Below are positions 33,650 through 45,202 of a stretch of DNA of 64,000 nucleotides, piece by piece. The notes under the pieces were generated by a model that saw nothing but the letters and a program-made list of their open reading frames with translations, searched no databases and had not been told where the DNA came from. Numbering within the stretch: position 1 is the stretch's first letter; the number at the start of each line of letters is the position of its first letter. Both the position numbers and the translations under genes were made by a program. The stretch is from assembly GCF_937616625.2 (NCBI RefSeq), contig NC_065577.1, positions 10,519,001 through 10,583,000 on the forward strand, in the 5' to 3' direction. The DNA is from Mercurialis annua. Its lineage: Eukaryota > Streptophyta > Magnoliopsida > Malpighiales > Euphorbiaceae.

Positions 33650-33661
33650 TGGTATCAGAGC
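33650..33661 (+). promoter_or_regulatory. Primer-binding site for initiator methionine tRNA
   Basis: TGGTATCAGAGC, two bases after the LTR, is complementary to the 3' end of plant initiator tRNA-Met, the usual copia primer. Confidence 0.93.
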
Positions 33662-33855
33662 GTATGGTTGAAAAAACTAAATAATTTCTATACATAATAG
33701 ATTTACGTATAATTGATAGATTTATGTTAATAATAGATTTATGATTTAATTACATATAAAACATAAAGTTCATGATAGTTAATTTAATTATTAGTTCATG
33801 ATGAAATTATAATTTACATGTATTTTATATGTAAATAAATATATTAATTGTTATA

Positions 33856-33990
33856 GTTTAAAGTTACCAAAGTAACTTAAACTAGAATGAATTTGACGTA
33901 TATAGTTTAAAGTTACCAAAGTAACTTAAACTAGAATAAACTTTACATATATAGTTTAAAGTTATCAAAGTAACTTAAACTATAATATAT
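33856..33990 (+). repeat. Leader repeats with internal palindrome, three copies
   Basis: Three copies of about 55-58 bp each contain AGTTTAAAGTTACC followed by its near-inverse AAAGTAACTTAAACT, so each can form a hairpin. They lie between the primer site and gag. Confidence 0.85.
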
Positions 33991-34195
33991 GTATTTTAAT
34001 ACCATAATAATGTATAATGTTTGACAATCGATAAAAAAAAAAAAAAAAAAAATTAAATATTTATCCAAAGATAAATTATTATTTTATGATTGTTGAACAA
34101 TATTAAGATATTTTAGTTAAATATATTTAATTATCCAAAGATAATAAATATATTTAATTAAAATGTGATAATTATCCATTATGTTTATATATATG

Positions 34196-34299
34196 GTATT
34201 TAAAGTATGATGTAGTGTCTATCCAAAGGAGACCTACTTTATGAAAATATAGTATTTAAAGTATGATGTAGTATCTACCCAAAGGAGAACTACTTTATG
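34196..34299 (+). repeat. Leader tandem duplication, two copies of about 54 bp
   Basis: Two copies of GTATTTAAAGTATGATGTAG followed by CCAAAGGAGA and CTACTTTATGA, just upstream of the polyprotein frame. Confidence 0.85.
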
Positions 34300-37200
34300 A
34301 ATTTTTCTGAATATAAATTAATTGTGAGCTTTATGTTATATTTTGCAGCTGTTGCAATTCATTCACATGCATCATCTGTTACTGTTTTTAATGGTACAAA
34401 CTTCTCTGAATGGCACGAGCAAGTTGATTTCCATTTAGACTCTATGGATCTCAACTTAGCTTTATTAGAAGTTAAGCCCGCTGCTATAACTGATATAAGT
34501 AGTGAGGCTGAGAAGTTACACCTTAAAGCATGGGAACGCAGTAACAGATTATGCCTAAAATTTTTCCGAATGACAATTGCCAACAACATTAAGTCTACTA
34601 TTCCACAAACAGAAAATGCTAAAGAATTTCTAGCATTTGTGGAAGATCGTTTTCGTTCTGCTGATAAGTCTCTCGCTGGTACATTAATGGCAAAGCTCAC
34701 GACCATAAAGTATGATGGATCAAAGAGTATGCAAGATCATATCATCGAGATGACTAATATCGCAGCAAGACTGAAGTCCTTGGGATTGGCTGTGGAAGAT
34801 TCCTTTTTAGTGCAATTTATGTTGAACTCGCTTCCTCCTGAATATGGGCCTTTTCAAATTAATTATAACACTATAAAGGATAAGTGGGATATTAATGAAT
34901 TGGCTGGTAGGCTTGTTCAGGAGGAAACGAGGTTAAAAACTCAAAGGAATCACATGGTCAATCTTGTGGGTCAAGGAGCTGAAAAAAGAATGAAAGTCAA
35001 AGCCAAAAAGTTTAAGAAAACCAAAAGGCCGACTAATGTTTCTCAGGCCGAAGAAAAGGAACGAAAGATTGATAGATGTCATTTCTGTAAGAAAGAAGGA
35101 CACTATCAGAAAGATTGCTTAAAACGCAAAGTTTGGTTCGAAAAGAAAGGTATCTTTCATTATGCTTCTCCGATTTTCGAATCAAACTTAACTGAAGTTC
35201 CTAATAATACTTGGTGGCTTGATTCTGGTGCTACTACTCATGTGGCTAATATGTTGCAGGGATTCACTACGATCCAAACTACAAACCCAACAAGTGATTT
35301 CCTATTTATGGGAAATCGCATGAAGGCACCGATTGAAGGAATTGGGACTTATCGTCTAATCTTGGATAATGGCTATCAATTAGACTTATCTGAGACCATT
35401 TATGTACCTTCAATCAGTAGAAACCTTATTTCTGTTTCTAAACTAGATGTTTGTGGTTTTAATGGAAAATTTGGATCTAATAGTTTTAGTTTGTTTAAGA
35501 ATTCTAGAATTATTGGTTCTGGTTTTCTTGTTAATGGTTTATACAAACTAAAACTTGATAATATTTTTTCTGAATCTTTGCTCGCTGTAAATAGCAGTAT
35601 TGGTCTTAAACGTAGCATGATGAATGAAAATTCTGCTTACTTGTGGCATAAACGTTTGGGTCATATATCCAAGGAAAGATTACAGAGATTAGTAAAACAT
35701 GAAATTCTTCCAAATTTGGATTTTACTAATTTCGAAATATGTGTGGATTGCATTAAAGGTAAGCAAACCAAACATATTAAGAAAGGAGCCACAAGAAGCA
35801 CACAGCTTCTTGAAATAATACATACCGATATTTGTGGACCTTTTGACACTCCGACTATTAATGGAGAAAAATATTTTATCACTTTTATTGATGATTTTTC
35901 ACGTTATGGTTATATCTATTTGCTTCATGAAAAATCTCAATCAGTTAATGCCCTTGAGACATACATAAAGGAGGTTGAGAGGCAATTAGATAAAAAGGTG
36001 AAAAATATAAGATCTGATAGAGGTGGTGAATATTATGGAAAATATAATGAGTCTGGACAGTGTCCTGGTCCATTTGCAAAGCTCCTCGAAAATCATGGCA
36101 TATGTGCACAATACACTATGCCAGGCACACCTCAACAAAATGGTGTAGCAGAAAGGCGTAATCGGACTTTAATGGATATGGTCAGGAGTATGATGAGTAA
36201 CTCCTCTTTACCCAATTTTTTGTGGATGTATGCTCTTAAAACCGCAACATATTTATTAAATAGGGTTCCTAGTAAGGCAGTTCAAAAGACTCCTTTTGAA
36301 TTGTGGACTGGAAGGAAACCTAGTTTACGACACCTGCATGTTTGGGGTTGTCCAGCGGAAGCAAGAATTTATAATCCACATGAAAGAAAATTAGATTCTC
36401 GAACTGTTAGTGGTTACTTTATTGGTTACCCAGAGAAATCTAAAGGGTATATATTTTACTGTCCAAAATATAGTCCGAGGATTGTTGAAACCGGAAATGC
36501 AAAATTTATTGAGAATGGTGATGTTAGTGGGAGTAATGAACAACAAAGTATGGAGATAAAGGAAGTTAAAGTAAATGTCCCATTATATATGGATATTCCT
36601 TCATCTATTACTTTGCCGAATGTTGTTTCTGATGTTGAAAGAAACAATAATAACATTGAACAACATTCGAATGAAGAACCATCCCATCAAATAACTAACT
36701 CACAAATGACTAATGCAAATGAACCACAAGAAATAGTAGTAAGAAGATCTCAAAGGGAAAGGAGATCAGCTATTTCAAATGATTATGTGGTATATTTGCA
36801 AGAGTCAGATTTTGAAATTAACGAGGATCCGGTTTCATATTCACAAGCCATTAATAGTGCTGAATCTGATAAATGGATCGATGCTATGAAAGATGAGTTA
36901 AAATCTATGAAGCAAAACAATGTTTGGGATCTTGTTAAATTGCCATCTGATTGTAAAAGAGTCGGGTGTAAATGGGTCTTTAAGACAAAGCGCGACTCAA
37001 AAGGCAATATTGAAAGATATAAAGCCAGACTTGTTGCTAAAGGTTATACTCAAAAAGATGGCATTGATTATAAGGAGACATTTTCTCCTGTCTCAAAGAA
37101 AGATTCACTAAGAATAATTATGGCACTAGTAGCTCATTATGACTTAGAGTTACATCAAATGGATGTGAAAACAGCCTTTTTAAATGGAGATTTAGAGGAG

Positions 37201-38409
37201 GAAGTTTACATGGATCAACCTGAAGGTTTTTCCATTGAAGGTGAAAGTCAAATGGTGTGTAAACTTAAAAAATCAATATACGGACTTAAACAAGCTTCCA
37301 GACAATGGTATATTAAGTTTAATACCATTATTACATCTTTTGATTTTAAAGAAAATAATGTTGACAGATGCATATATCAAAAGATTAGTGGGAGTAAGTT
37401 TATATTTCTGGTTCTGTATGTTGATGATATTTTGCTTGCTGCTAATGATTTAGGTATAATGTATAAGACTAAAGAATTTCTTGCAAAGAACTTTGAAATG
37501 AAAGATATGGGAGATGCATCCTATGTGATTGGAATAGAAATATTTCGTGATAGATCACATGGATTGTTAGGATTGTCTCAAAAAACATATATTGAAAAAG
37601 TTCTTGAAAAATTCAATATGGATAAATGTTCACCTGGGGTTGTTCCCTTACAGAAAGGTGACAAATTTAGTCTTATGCAGTGTCCGAAAAATGATGTAGA
37701 ACGAAAAGAAATGGAATCAATTCCATATGCTTCTGTTGTTGGAAGTTTAATGTACTTGCAAACCTGTACTAGACCGGACATTAGTTTCGCGGTTGGTATG
37801 TTAGGCAGGTATCAAAGTAATCCTGGAATTGATCACTGGAAAGCTGCAAAGAAAGTGTTACGGTACCTACAAGGAACAAAGAATTATATGCTCACATATA
37901 AAAGATCCAATGAACTTGAGGTAATTGGATATTCAGATTCAGATTTTGCTGGATGCATTGATAGTAGAAAGTCCACATTTGGTTATGTGTTTCTATTAGC
38001 AGAAGCAGCAGTATCGTGGAAAAGTGCAAAACAAACTATCATTGCTTCATCCACTATGGAAGCAGAATTTGTAGCATGTTTTGAAGCTACAATTCATGCA
38101 TTATGGATGCGGAACTTTATTTCAGGACTTGGGGTTGTCGACACCATTACCAGGCCGCTGAAAATTTATTGTGATAATTCCGCAGCAGTGTTCTTCTCTA
38201 AAAATGACAAATACTCGAAAGGTACCAAACATATGGAATTAAAGTATTTTGTTGTTAAAGAGGAGATTCAGAAACAAAGAGTGTTTATTCAGCACATTAG
38301 TACTGAATTTATGATTGCGGATCCTTTAACGAAAGGTCTACAACCAAAATTATTTAAGGAACATGTTCTAAAGATGGGTCTTGGTTGTAATGATGATGAG
38401 GATAATTGA
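34297..38409 (+). CDS. Ty1-copia gag-pol polyprotein, intact frame
   Basis: One uninterrupted 1370-codon frame. Gag occupies the first 250 residues ([17 protein letters not shown] motif); a CCHC zinc knuckle lies at about 261-274. The aspartic protease active site DSGATTH is at 309-315. Integrase has an HHCC zinc site (LWHKRLGH near 449-456, CVDC near 482) and catalytic D511, D574, E619. Reverse transcriptase has YVDD at about 1041-1044; RNase H has SDSDFAGC near 1214. These functions process the polyprotein, copy the RNA and insert the cDNA. The first ATG at 34297 is probably not the natural start: an acceptor TTTTGCAG ends at 34348, and a short in-frame first exon exists only in the 3' LTR (39143-39176). 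This copy may therefore lack its proper start and promoter. Confidence 0.95.
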   Translation: MNFSEYKLIVSFMLYFAAVAIHSHASSVTVFNGTNFSEWHEQVDFHLDSMDLNLALLEVKPAAITDISSEAEKLHLKAWERSNRLCLKFFRMTIANNIKSTIPQTENAKEFLAFVEDRFRSADKSLAGTLMAKLTTIKYDGSKSMQDHIIEMTNIAARLKSLGLAVEDSFLVQFMLNSLPPEYGPFQINYNTIKDKWDINELAGRLVQEETRLKTQRNHMVNLVGQGAEKRMKVKAKKFKKTKRPTNVSQAEEKERKIDRCHFCKKEGHYQKDCLKRKVWFEKKGIFHYASPIFESNLTEVPNNTWWLDSGATTHVANMLQGFTTIQTTNPTSDFLFMGNRMKAPIEGIGTYRLILDNGYQLDLSETIYVPSISRNLISVSKLDVCGFNGKFGSNSFSLFKNSRIIGSGFLVNGLYKLKLDNIFSESLLAVNSSIGLKRSMMNENSAYLWHKRLGHISKERLQRLVKHEILPNLDFTNFEICVDCIKGKQTKHIKKGATRSTQLLEIIHTDICGPFDTPTINGEKYFITFIDDFSRYGYIYLLHEKSQSVNALETYIKEVERQLDKKVKNIRSDRGGEYYGKYNESGQCPGPFAKLLENHGICAQYTMPGTPQQNGVAERRNRTLMDMVRSMMSNSSLPNFLWMYALKTATYLLNRVPSKAVQKTPFELWTGRKPSLRHLHVWGCPAEARIYNPHERKLDSRTVSGYFIGYPEKSKGYIFYCPKYSPRIVETGNAKFIENGDVSGSNEQQSMEIKEVKVNVPLYMDIPSSITLPNVVSDVERNNNNIEQHSNEEPSHQITNSQMTNANEPQEIVVRRSQRERRSAISNDYVVYLQESDFEINEDPVSYSQAINSAESDKWIDAMKDELKSMKQNNVWDLVKLPSDCKRVGCKWVFKTKRDSKGNIERYKARLVAKGYTQKDGIDYKETFSPVSKKDSLRIIMALVAHYDLELHQMDVKTAFLNGDLEEEVYMDQPEGFSIEGESQMVCKLKKSIYGLKQASRQWYIKFNTIITSFDFKENNVDRCIYQKISGSKFIFLVLYVDDILLAANDLGIMYKTKEFLAKNFEMKDMGDASYVIGIEIFRDRSHGLLGLSQKTYIEKVLEKFNMDKCSPGVVPLQKGDKFSLMQCPKNDVERKEMESIPYASVVGSLMYLQTCTRPDISFAVGMLGRYQSNPGIDHWKAAKKVLRYLQGTKNYMLTYKRSNELEVIGYSDSDFAGCIDSRKSTFGYVFLLAEAAVSWKSAKQTIIASSTMEAEFVACFEATIHALWMRNFISGLGVVDTITRPLKIYCDNSAAVFFSKNDKYSKGTKHMELKYFVVKEEIQKQRVFIQHISTEFMIADPLTKGLQPKLFKEHVLKMGLGCNDDEDN

Positions 38410-38741
38410 TTATGTAATAACACTCTGAGCTCTATTATGTGTTTCTGATATACATTAACGATTTCTTGTTTCTTATGTTAGTATACACTAATGATTTAAA
38501 CGATAAACAAGAAAGTCATTTATTTGACATTATCGTGGACCATTATGACATTTTGAATGTATTTAAGTATCGATATGATATGAAAAATTCTAAGTGTTGT
38601 AGTATATGGAAGGAAATGTTCGATTAAATAGGACATAACCGCCATAACTCACATTGAACGATTTTCATATTATATATTATGATGAAATCATGAAGAGATT
38701 AATCATTATGAATACAATAAATTTTTATTAATTCTAATTAG
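38410..38741 (+). other. Copia 3' untranslated region
   Basis: Non-coding sequence between the polyprotein stop and the purine tract; the short open frame at 38439-38627 shows no domain. Confidence 0.6.
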
Positions 38742-38755
38742 ACCAAGTGGGAGAA
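38742..38755 (+). promoter_or_regulatory. Polypurine tract
   Basis: ACCAAGTGGGAGAA immediately before the TGTTAG start of the 3' LTR; primes plus-strand synthesis in copia elements. Confidence 0.85.
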
Positions 38756-39438
38756 TGTTAGAAAATTATATATTTTTCATATTAGAAAAATATGTGTCAA
38801 ATGGACAATGCATTATGTTTTAATATGACACATTAGGCATTAAGGTGTCAAATATACAATATAAATTTGACACATTATGCATTAAGTGTCATGCATTTAA
38901 ACATTCATTTGACACCTAATTATGGTCTAATTAAATTAATATAAATTATTATGATGTGGATTAATCTCATCCGTTGATTTGGTTATGTGATGGACGTACC
39001 GGATTGAAATGAAATGTCTATATATAGCATGAACTTTGGTCCTCTCTCTACCACCAAAAAAAAAAAAAACACAACTCTAACTCCATCTAAAAGAGAGTGA
39101 TTAAGAAATTAAGGGTTAAGGGAGAGAAATCAATTTTCACTCATGGCTTCAAATGAAAATTCTCTTGGAAATTCAAGTAAGTTTTCTATCAATATTTATT
39201 TACGGTATTATGAAATTATTTAGTTTTAAAGATCCTTAGGTTTACGTTAATGATGTCTTGTTAATGCAAAATATAACAAGTCGTATTATGCGGTTAATTA
39301 CATTTAGTTAAATTCTGTCTAAGGAGGTCGGTATTTAAGCGGTCCGCTTGTGATCCTCCGATCTTTCCTGGGAATTTTTCTACTGTAATTATATTTGACA
39401 TAATACGTAACTCGTATAATTGTTTGCATTATCTAACA
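38756..39438 (+). repeat. 3' LTR of the copia element, full length (683 bp)
   Basis: It begins TGTTAGAAAATTATAT and ends CATTATCTAACA. A TATA box TATATATAG lies at about 39019-39027. Downstream an ATG at 39143 opens 34 coding bases ended by a consensus donor GTAAGT at 39177. The last 111 bases recur, inverted, at the left end of the element. Confidence 0.92.
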
Positions 39439-39443
39439 CTGAT

Positions 39444-39840
39444 AAGACCACCTGCACTAGCAGGACCAGTAGTAGTGCTTATTCCACCATCAGAACTTAT
39501 GTTTAACTTGTTACTGAGATTCTACAAGAGACATTCTTTGCATGGAATGTTAAAGAAAATAGTCCAAACCTGATATGGAATGAACTTTCCCCAAATCCTC
39601 TCTCCGGGTTCTCCACATATACCCCATAACTCTTATCTAAACTTAGGTTACGTTTAAACCTCACAACATTTGTTAAAACTTAGGTAAGTGCCTCGTTTAT
39701 CATTCAACAACTACGAATGCCAAGGCCTCCTCTATTGCGATTCTGACAAACCTCGCTCCACGAAACCAAGCTGATCTTGCGGATGTCCCTCGTAGATCCC
39801 CATACAGATCGATAAGATTTCTGCACGATATTAAAAGATG
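39444..39840 (-). pseudogene. LINE (L1) reverse transcriptase C-terminus and RNase H start, decayed
   Basis: The minus strand reads LVSWSEVCQNRNRGGLGIRS near 39730, a conserved block after the L1 reverse transcriptase (KWDxVCxPKxxGGLGIR), then, nearer the copia border, VKLNISSDG-like RNase H start sequence. Together with 33310-33459 it is one LINE remnant split by the copia insertion. Confidence 0.65.
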
Positions 39841-41212
39841 AATATAAAGTAAATAATATTAAGGTCTTTTACAAATCTGTTATTGCTTCCTATTTAGCAA
39901 GATATATGAAGTTAAAAGCTTAAGTGCATTATTAACATTAAGAAGATATATGTAGATTCCTCATCCTAAAGGGGTATACTTTAGCTTGTACCTAAACTAG
40001 GATTATCAACAAAGAAAACACATCTACTTAGCCATGGCAACCATTGACAGAACATATATCAAAATTTACCAATAGAAAAGTATTTTCATCCTACTTTGGG
40101 GTATTAAACTCTGGGCGGATAATAAACTGTGAAAAAGTTTTAAAATGAGTATTGAACGATTTTTTATTATAAAATGAGTATGAAACTTAGCAAAATGTTA
40201 TGCTAGGAGGACTCTCGGTCTTTTTTGGTACAATCAGTGGAAAACACGCGACTCAAAGTCCTTTTATAATATTTCACTAAGTTTAGTATCATTGAGGTTT
40301 TGCTACGGCTGAAACAAAAAAAGTGGTCTAAATTGGAAACTTACTTGTCAAGCAAAAACCACATCTGAGCTGAACGATAGATTCTTAGGTACACTCAATT
40401 TACCACGTCATATGTGTACTAGTCTATCATATTATGACATGTCATTGAAATAGTGACACTATTATAATTTTGTTTATTATTTTTTCTACACTTTGAATAG
40501 TAATATTACGATAGTGCCATTATTTTAATAATATGTTATAATGTGATAAGTTTTAGTTTATGGATGACGTGGTGAACTGAGTTTATCTAAAAATTTCTCG
40601 AACTGAACACATATTTAATTTGGGCGGACTAGTCTTTTGGCTGAGGTAAGCGACCGCCGCCGCAAGTTTTAATTTTTTGGTAAAATTACTCTTTTAAGTT
40701 TTAATTTTTTTAAAAAAATATATATAATTATATAATTTTTTTTTTGATCAGAATATAATTATATAATTTTGATTTTTATATAATAAATTTTTTAAATTTT
40801 GTTTTATACAAGTTAGCCACTTCATAATAAAATTACTAGTCCTGCTAATTCCTGGCTTCATGCATCATGCACTTATATATATGAATCTGACACATATATG
40901 ATTTTTCAACTTATATAAAAAAGCAAACAAACAATTAGAAATTAAAATCACAAACAAAGTATGGAAGATAAAGTTAGAAATTAAAGAATATGGGAAATAA
41001 AACGTACAATAAAAATATCACTATGCTTGTGAAGAGAAATATGCATATTCTTTCAATTAAAACCACTTAGCCTATGATGATGATGAAGAAATATATTTAT
41101 TTTTCTCTTTTTTTGAGAAAATTATTCTCTATCTTTTATTTTTTGAAACTTGCATAAAATACCTCTTTTGCTTTTAATTCATCAATAAATTACCAATAAT
41201 CTACTAGTAAAT
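39841..41212. other. Intergenic sequence with one MITE
   Basis: AT-rich DNA with no credible gene. It contains the MITE at 40376-40599 and an AT-rich tract with long T runs at 40680-40820. Confidence 0.45.
40376..40599. mobile_element. MULE-like MITE, relative of 8968-9190
   Basis: The left part GATTCTTAGGTACACTCA and the right part ending GTTTATCTAAAAATTTCTC match the family. GAGCTGAAC (40367-40375) and GAACTGAAC (40600-40608) form a 9-bp duplication with one mismatch. Confidence 0.75.
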
Positions 41213-41220
41213 TACCATTA

Positions 41221-42005
41221 AGGCACCGTTTGGATTGAAGGTTTTTAAAATCCATGGATTTTAGCAAAATCGATGGATTTTAAATCAATGGAATTTAAAT
41301 CCATAGATTTTAAAATTCCATCGTTTGGATTGAATATGAAATCAATGGATTTTTAATATTATTTATGGAAACTAATAAATAGTATAACATTCCATCATCT
41401 ATAAAAAATGGTGGATTTGGACTTTCCCATCTAGTAGGTGGGAAATCAAAACCCTCAAAAATGATGGATTATAAAAAATGAGGGAATTTATAAATCCATG
41501 GATTCTATTAAATTTTTTTCTAGGCAAACGATAGATTTTGTACAAATCCATGGATTGTTTAAAATCCATCGTTTAGAATCCATCAATCCATCAATCCATC
41601 GTTTAGAAATCACTTAGGCACCGTTTGGATTGATGGATTCTAAACGATGGATTTTAAACAATCCATGGATTTGTACAAAATCTATCGTTTGCCTAGAAAA
41701 AAATTTAATAGAATCCATGGATTTATAAATTCCCTCATTTTTTATAATCCATCATTTTTGAGGGTTTTGATTTCCCACCTACTAGATGGGAAAGTCCAAA
41801 TCCACCATTTTTTATAGATGATGGAATGTTATACTATTTATTAGTTTCCATAAATAATATTAAAAATCCATTGATTTCATATTCAATCCAAACGATGGAA
41901 TTTTAAAATCTATGGATTTAAATTCCATTGATTTAAAATCCATCGATTTTGCTAAAATCCATGGATTTTAAAAACCTTCAATCCAAACGGTGCCTAAGTG
42001 ATTTC
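41221..42005. mobile_element. Giant hairpin element: 370-bp inverted arms
   Basis: Arm 41221-41590 and arm 41626-41995 are reverse complements with no indels and no mismatch that I could find, around a 35-bp spacer. The ends read AGGCACCGTTTGGATTGAAG and its inverse. The spacer contains GAAATCACTTAGGCACCG, whose inverse also forms the right border (to 42005). TACCATTA is duplicated at 41213-41220 and 42006-42013, an 8-bp duplication typical of hAT. The arms are full of ATCCATGGATT words. No coding capacity. Confidence 0.88.
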
Positions 42006-42013
42006 TACCATTA

Positions 42014-43089
42014 TTTTTTAAAATGAAATTATTTTAGAAAAAGCCCTTCTTCGTTTTTGGTATTAATGACAAAAGCCCGGCCTGGTCATTTTATTTTTTG
42101 AATTTGTATCTCCAAATTAAATAAGTCTAGTTAATTTAATAGTTAACTGAATTTCAAAATTTGTGTTTTATAATTGAATTAACTGTTTTTCATTTTTTTA
42201 ATTAATTAGATCCAAACAGACAAATTTTAGAATCAAATAATTTAAGCATTTGAGGTATATATATATATATATATATATTAAAATTTAATTTACTAAAAAA
42301 TTTAAAAGTGATTAATTTCAGTTCGAAACACAAATTTTATGCTTAGTTGGCTAAATAATTCAAAAGTACCCTCTGTCTCCTAATAGAATTGTCCACTTTG
42401 TCATTATCACACAATTTAAGAAAACATAAATAATTTTATGGATTTTTATAATTATTTTTCCACTTTTCTTACTTTATTCGTATTTAATGTAACTTCTACT
42501 ATCAATTTACTTATAAATATAAATAAATATTAGCATATTAGTGGATTTTTTTTTATTGGGATGGTACAAGAAGATTAAATTTTAAAATGGTTACTTTTTA
42601 GAAAGGACAAAGGTACAAAACAATCCTCGAGATTTTTCAAAAATACATATCAGCCACTTTTTTTTTCGGGCACAAATATAAGCCCTCGTTTTTTTAAATT
42701 GAACAACAAAATTCTTTAATTTTTTTATTGAACATAAACCCTTTCGTTAAATATGACTGTTAACGGCGTCAATTTTTTTTAAAATAAAAAAGATTCAAAA
42801 ATGTCCTTATTAACAATGTATCTCAGATTAATCCTTCAAAAAATATAATTGATAAACAAAATAAATTAAGGACCTAATACTAACTTTCTCCTTTTTAAAA
42901 ATGGAAAAACGACCTCATGCAAGCGAAGGTCGTCAGAGTTCTTGATCTGTTCTCACTGAGATCAGATGTGTCTGATCTGTTCTCACCGAGAACACACACG
43001 GTCTGTTTCTCACTGAGAATACACGCGGTCTGTTCTCACTGAAGAAAAAATTCCATATTAATTTGGACATTTCAATTGAAGTGAATTGA
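42014..43089. other. AT-rich intergenic DNA
   Basis: An (AT)n run is at 42257-42279. A Stowaway-like end (CCCTCTGTCTCCTAATAG) starts near 42369 but no partner was confirmed. At 42935-43045 GATCTGTTCTCACTGAGAA occurs in four imperfect copies. No gene. Confidence 0.45.
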
Positions 43090-44429
43090 ATTGTTCGTTT
43101 GCTTTAGTTACAAGTTAGTGAGGCTGAAGGCTCACACACTAATTGATTGACTTCGCGAGACAATGTACGTGCACTCGACTTACGCACATGAATGCAACGA
43201 TAAAATAACGAGTCTTGCGCAAGTTTTATTTTGTGTTAAGTTATGCCTCATATTTGCCAACTAGGTTTCTATTAGAATTAGAATACTTAATCTTTGTTTG
43301 GAATGTGTTTCCTTTTATAATTAGAAGTCTAATTCCTTAATGAATTAGGATGCAAATTGTATTTTAAGGGTACATTATACATACTAGCGATGACCCTATT
43401 GTAAACTCACTACAAACATATAGAATAAAATTCTCTCTCTTTCGGTGGATGTAGATCGCATTGGTCGAACCACGTAAAATCTTGTGTGATTGTTCTTTTC
43501 TATTTTTATGTTATTTTTTGTTGCGCTAACAAGTGGTATCAGAGGCTATATTTTAAATCTGAGATTTTATGTATTTATTTGTCTATTGAATATATCGCTT
43601 CATAAATTCAATATTTAAAAACTCAATAGTTCGATTGAATTTATTTTATGGAAAGTTAAGATAAGGGCTGTTCTGACTCAACAAGGATGCGTAGCGGCAT
43701 TAGAAGGAAAACGCAATTCGCCAGTGGATTTGTCTGTGAGAGAGAAGGCTGATATTATGTCAAAGGCACATAATACGATTCTATTGAGTCTTTCTGATGA
43801 GGTGTTGAGAAAGACTATCATTGAAGGAGCTGCTGATGCTTTATTGGGAGCGTTAGAAGGTAAATTTTAAAAGAAATATCTTACAAACCAGTTGTATCAG
43901 AAACAACGTTTGCATATATTAAGAACGACGGAGAATATTCATGTAAGAGATCATGTTGACAACTTTAATTGAATTGTTATAGATTTATAAGGTGTTGGTG
44001 TTTCGATTGAAGAAGAGGATCAAGACCTCATTCTTTTATGTTCTTTGCCTAGTTTATATGAAAATTTTGTTCATATAATTTTATATGGTAAAGGGTTCTA
44101 ACTCTAATTATGAGGTTTCAATTTCTGGCTTTGTGGTGAGTTGGGGCAGGAGTTATGAGAAAGATGGCGGGAAAGGAAATAAGTCACTTTTCAAATCAAA
44201 GTCTAATGGACGACAATGCTATCACTGCAAAGAGAAGGGGCACTTTAGAAGAGATTGTCCAAATCTGAAGAAGGTGGTGAAAACAAGGAATCAAGTGGTA
44301 ACGCAAATGCAGTTGTTTCAGGAGAGTTCCGATGAGAAAGAAAGCAGTGATGGTTTGACTGTGGGTACATCAAGTTCTGTTAGTACTTGGGTCCTGGATA
44401 CTGGTGCATCTTATCATATGTCTTCCTAA
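43090..44429 (+). mobile_element. Truncated Ty1-copia element: LTR, primer site and broken gag
   Basis: An LTR ends TTGCGCTAACA at 43529 and is followed by AGTGGTATCAGAGG, a tRNA-Met primer site. A gag frame follows (VKIRAVLTQQGCVAALEG) with in-frame stops near 43868, 43970 and 43990, a CCHC knuckle CYHCKEKGHFRRDC near 44220-44260 and the start of protease, WVLDTGASYHMSS, where homology ends at 44429. Integrase, reverse transcriptase and a 3' LTR are absent. The LTR start is uncertain. Confidence 0.8.
44085..44429 (+). pseudogene. Copia gag C-terminus with zinc knuckle and protease start
   Basis: The 114-codon open frame holds the CCHC knuckle and LDTGASYH of the protease active site, then stops. 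It is the tail of the broken gag described for the truncated copia element. Confidence 0.8.
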
Positions 44430-44574
44430 AAAAGAATTGTTTAATTCTTTTTATATTTTTTAAAACAAGGTAGTTCGGGAAATTAGGAAAAAATGGGTGA
44501 AAATGGTGTAATTACTTTCCAAAGTAGAGTAGTTTTAAAATAATTTCAGATTTCTATAGTAACAATTTATTTAT

Positions 44575-44883
44575 GGGTTAATGTCATAAATATTCACAAA
44601 CGTTACACGTTTTCTCAATTTAATCACGTTCTTTAAAACTTCTCATAAACATACACCAACTTTTATTTTTTTCCAAATTCAAACATGGTGCTGACGTGTA
44701 GTCATTCATTGGTTAAAAATGACTTACACCTCAGCAAATTGCACCGATGAATGAGTGTCATGTTAGCACCGTATATGAATTCGGGAAAAAAAATGAAAGT
44801 TGGTATATGTTTATGAGAAATTTTAAAAAACGTGATTGAATTGAGAAAGCATGTAAAGTTGATGAATTTTTATGACATTACCC
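44575..44883. mobile_element. MULE-like MITE, relative of 20761-21067
   Basis: Inverted ends GGGTTAATGTCATAA and its partner, with the same internal words (ACACGTTTTCTCAATTTAAT, GGTGCTGACGTG). No clear target duplication remains. Confidence 0.75.
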
Positions 44884-45202
44884 CTCTACATATCCATAAG
44901 TGAAACCTTTTAATACAAATCAATTCTATTCAAAATATAATAACTTTTTTTTCAACTAAAAAAACACTTATCAAAATTAAAATACATTTTACGAAAGCTA
45001 AAGGTTTGGTTAGAAATTTTAAAAAGTCAAAATTAGTTATTTTGTTTTAAATAAAAATGATCGATTACAATTGAATTGTACTTATTAAAAATAGATTAAA
45101 ATTGACTGTTTTAGTTTTTAAATTAGAATTGAAACAACACGTAAAGTTTTAACTTTTTAAGATGATTAGTAAGTCTCTCTAATGTGTTTGATATTTAGGT
45201 GG

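Larger units (their letters stand above)
33460..39438 (+). mobile_element. Ty1-copia retrotransposon with aberrant palindromic 5' LTR
   Basis: The element is flanked by the perfect 5-bp duplication CTGAT at 33455-33459 and 39439-39443. Order: aberrant 5' LTR 33460-33647, primer-binding site 33650-33661, leader 33662-34348, polyprotein to 38409, purine tract 38742-38755, normal 3' LTR 38756-39438. Domain order protease-integrase-reverse transcriptase-RNase H identifies Ty1-copia. The open frame and TSD are intact, so insertion is recent. Confidence 0.95.
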
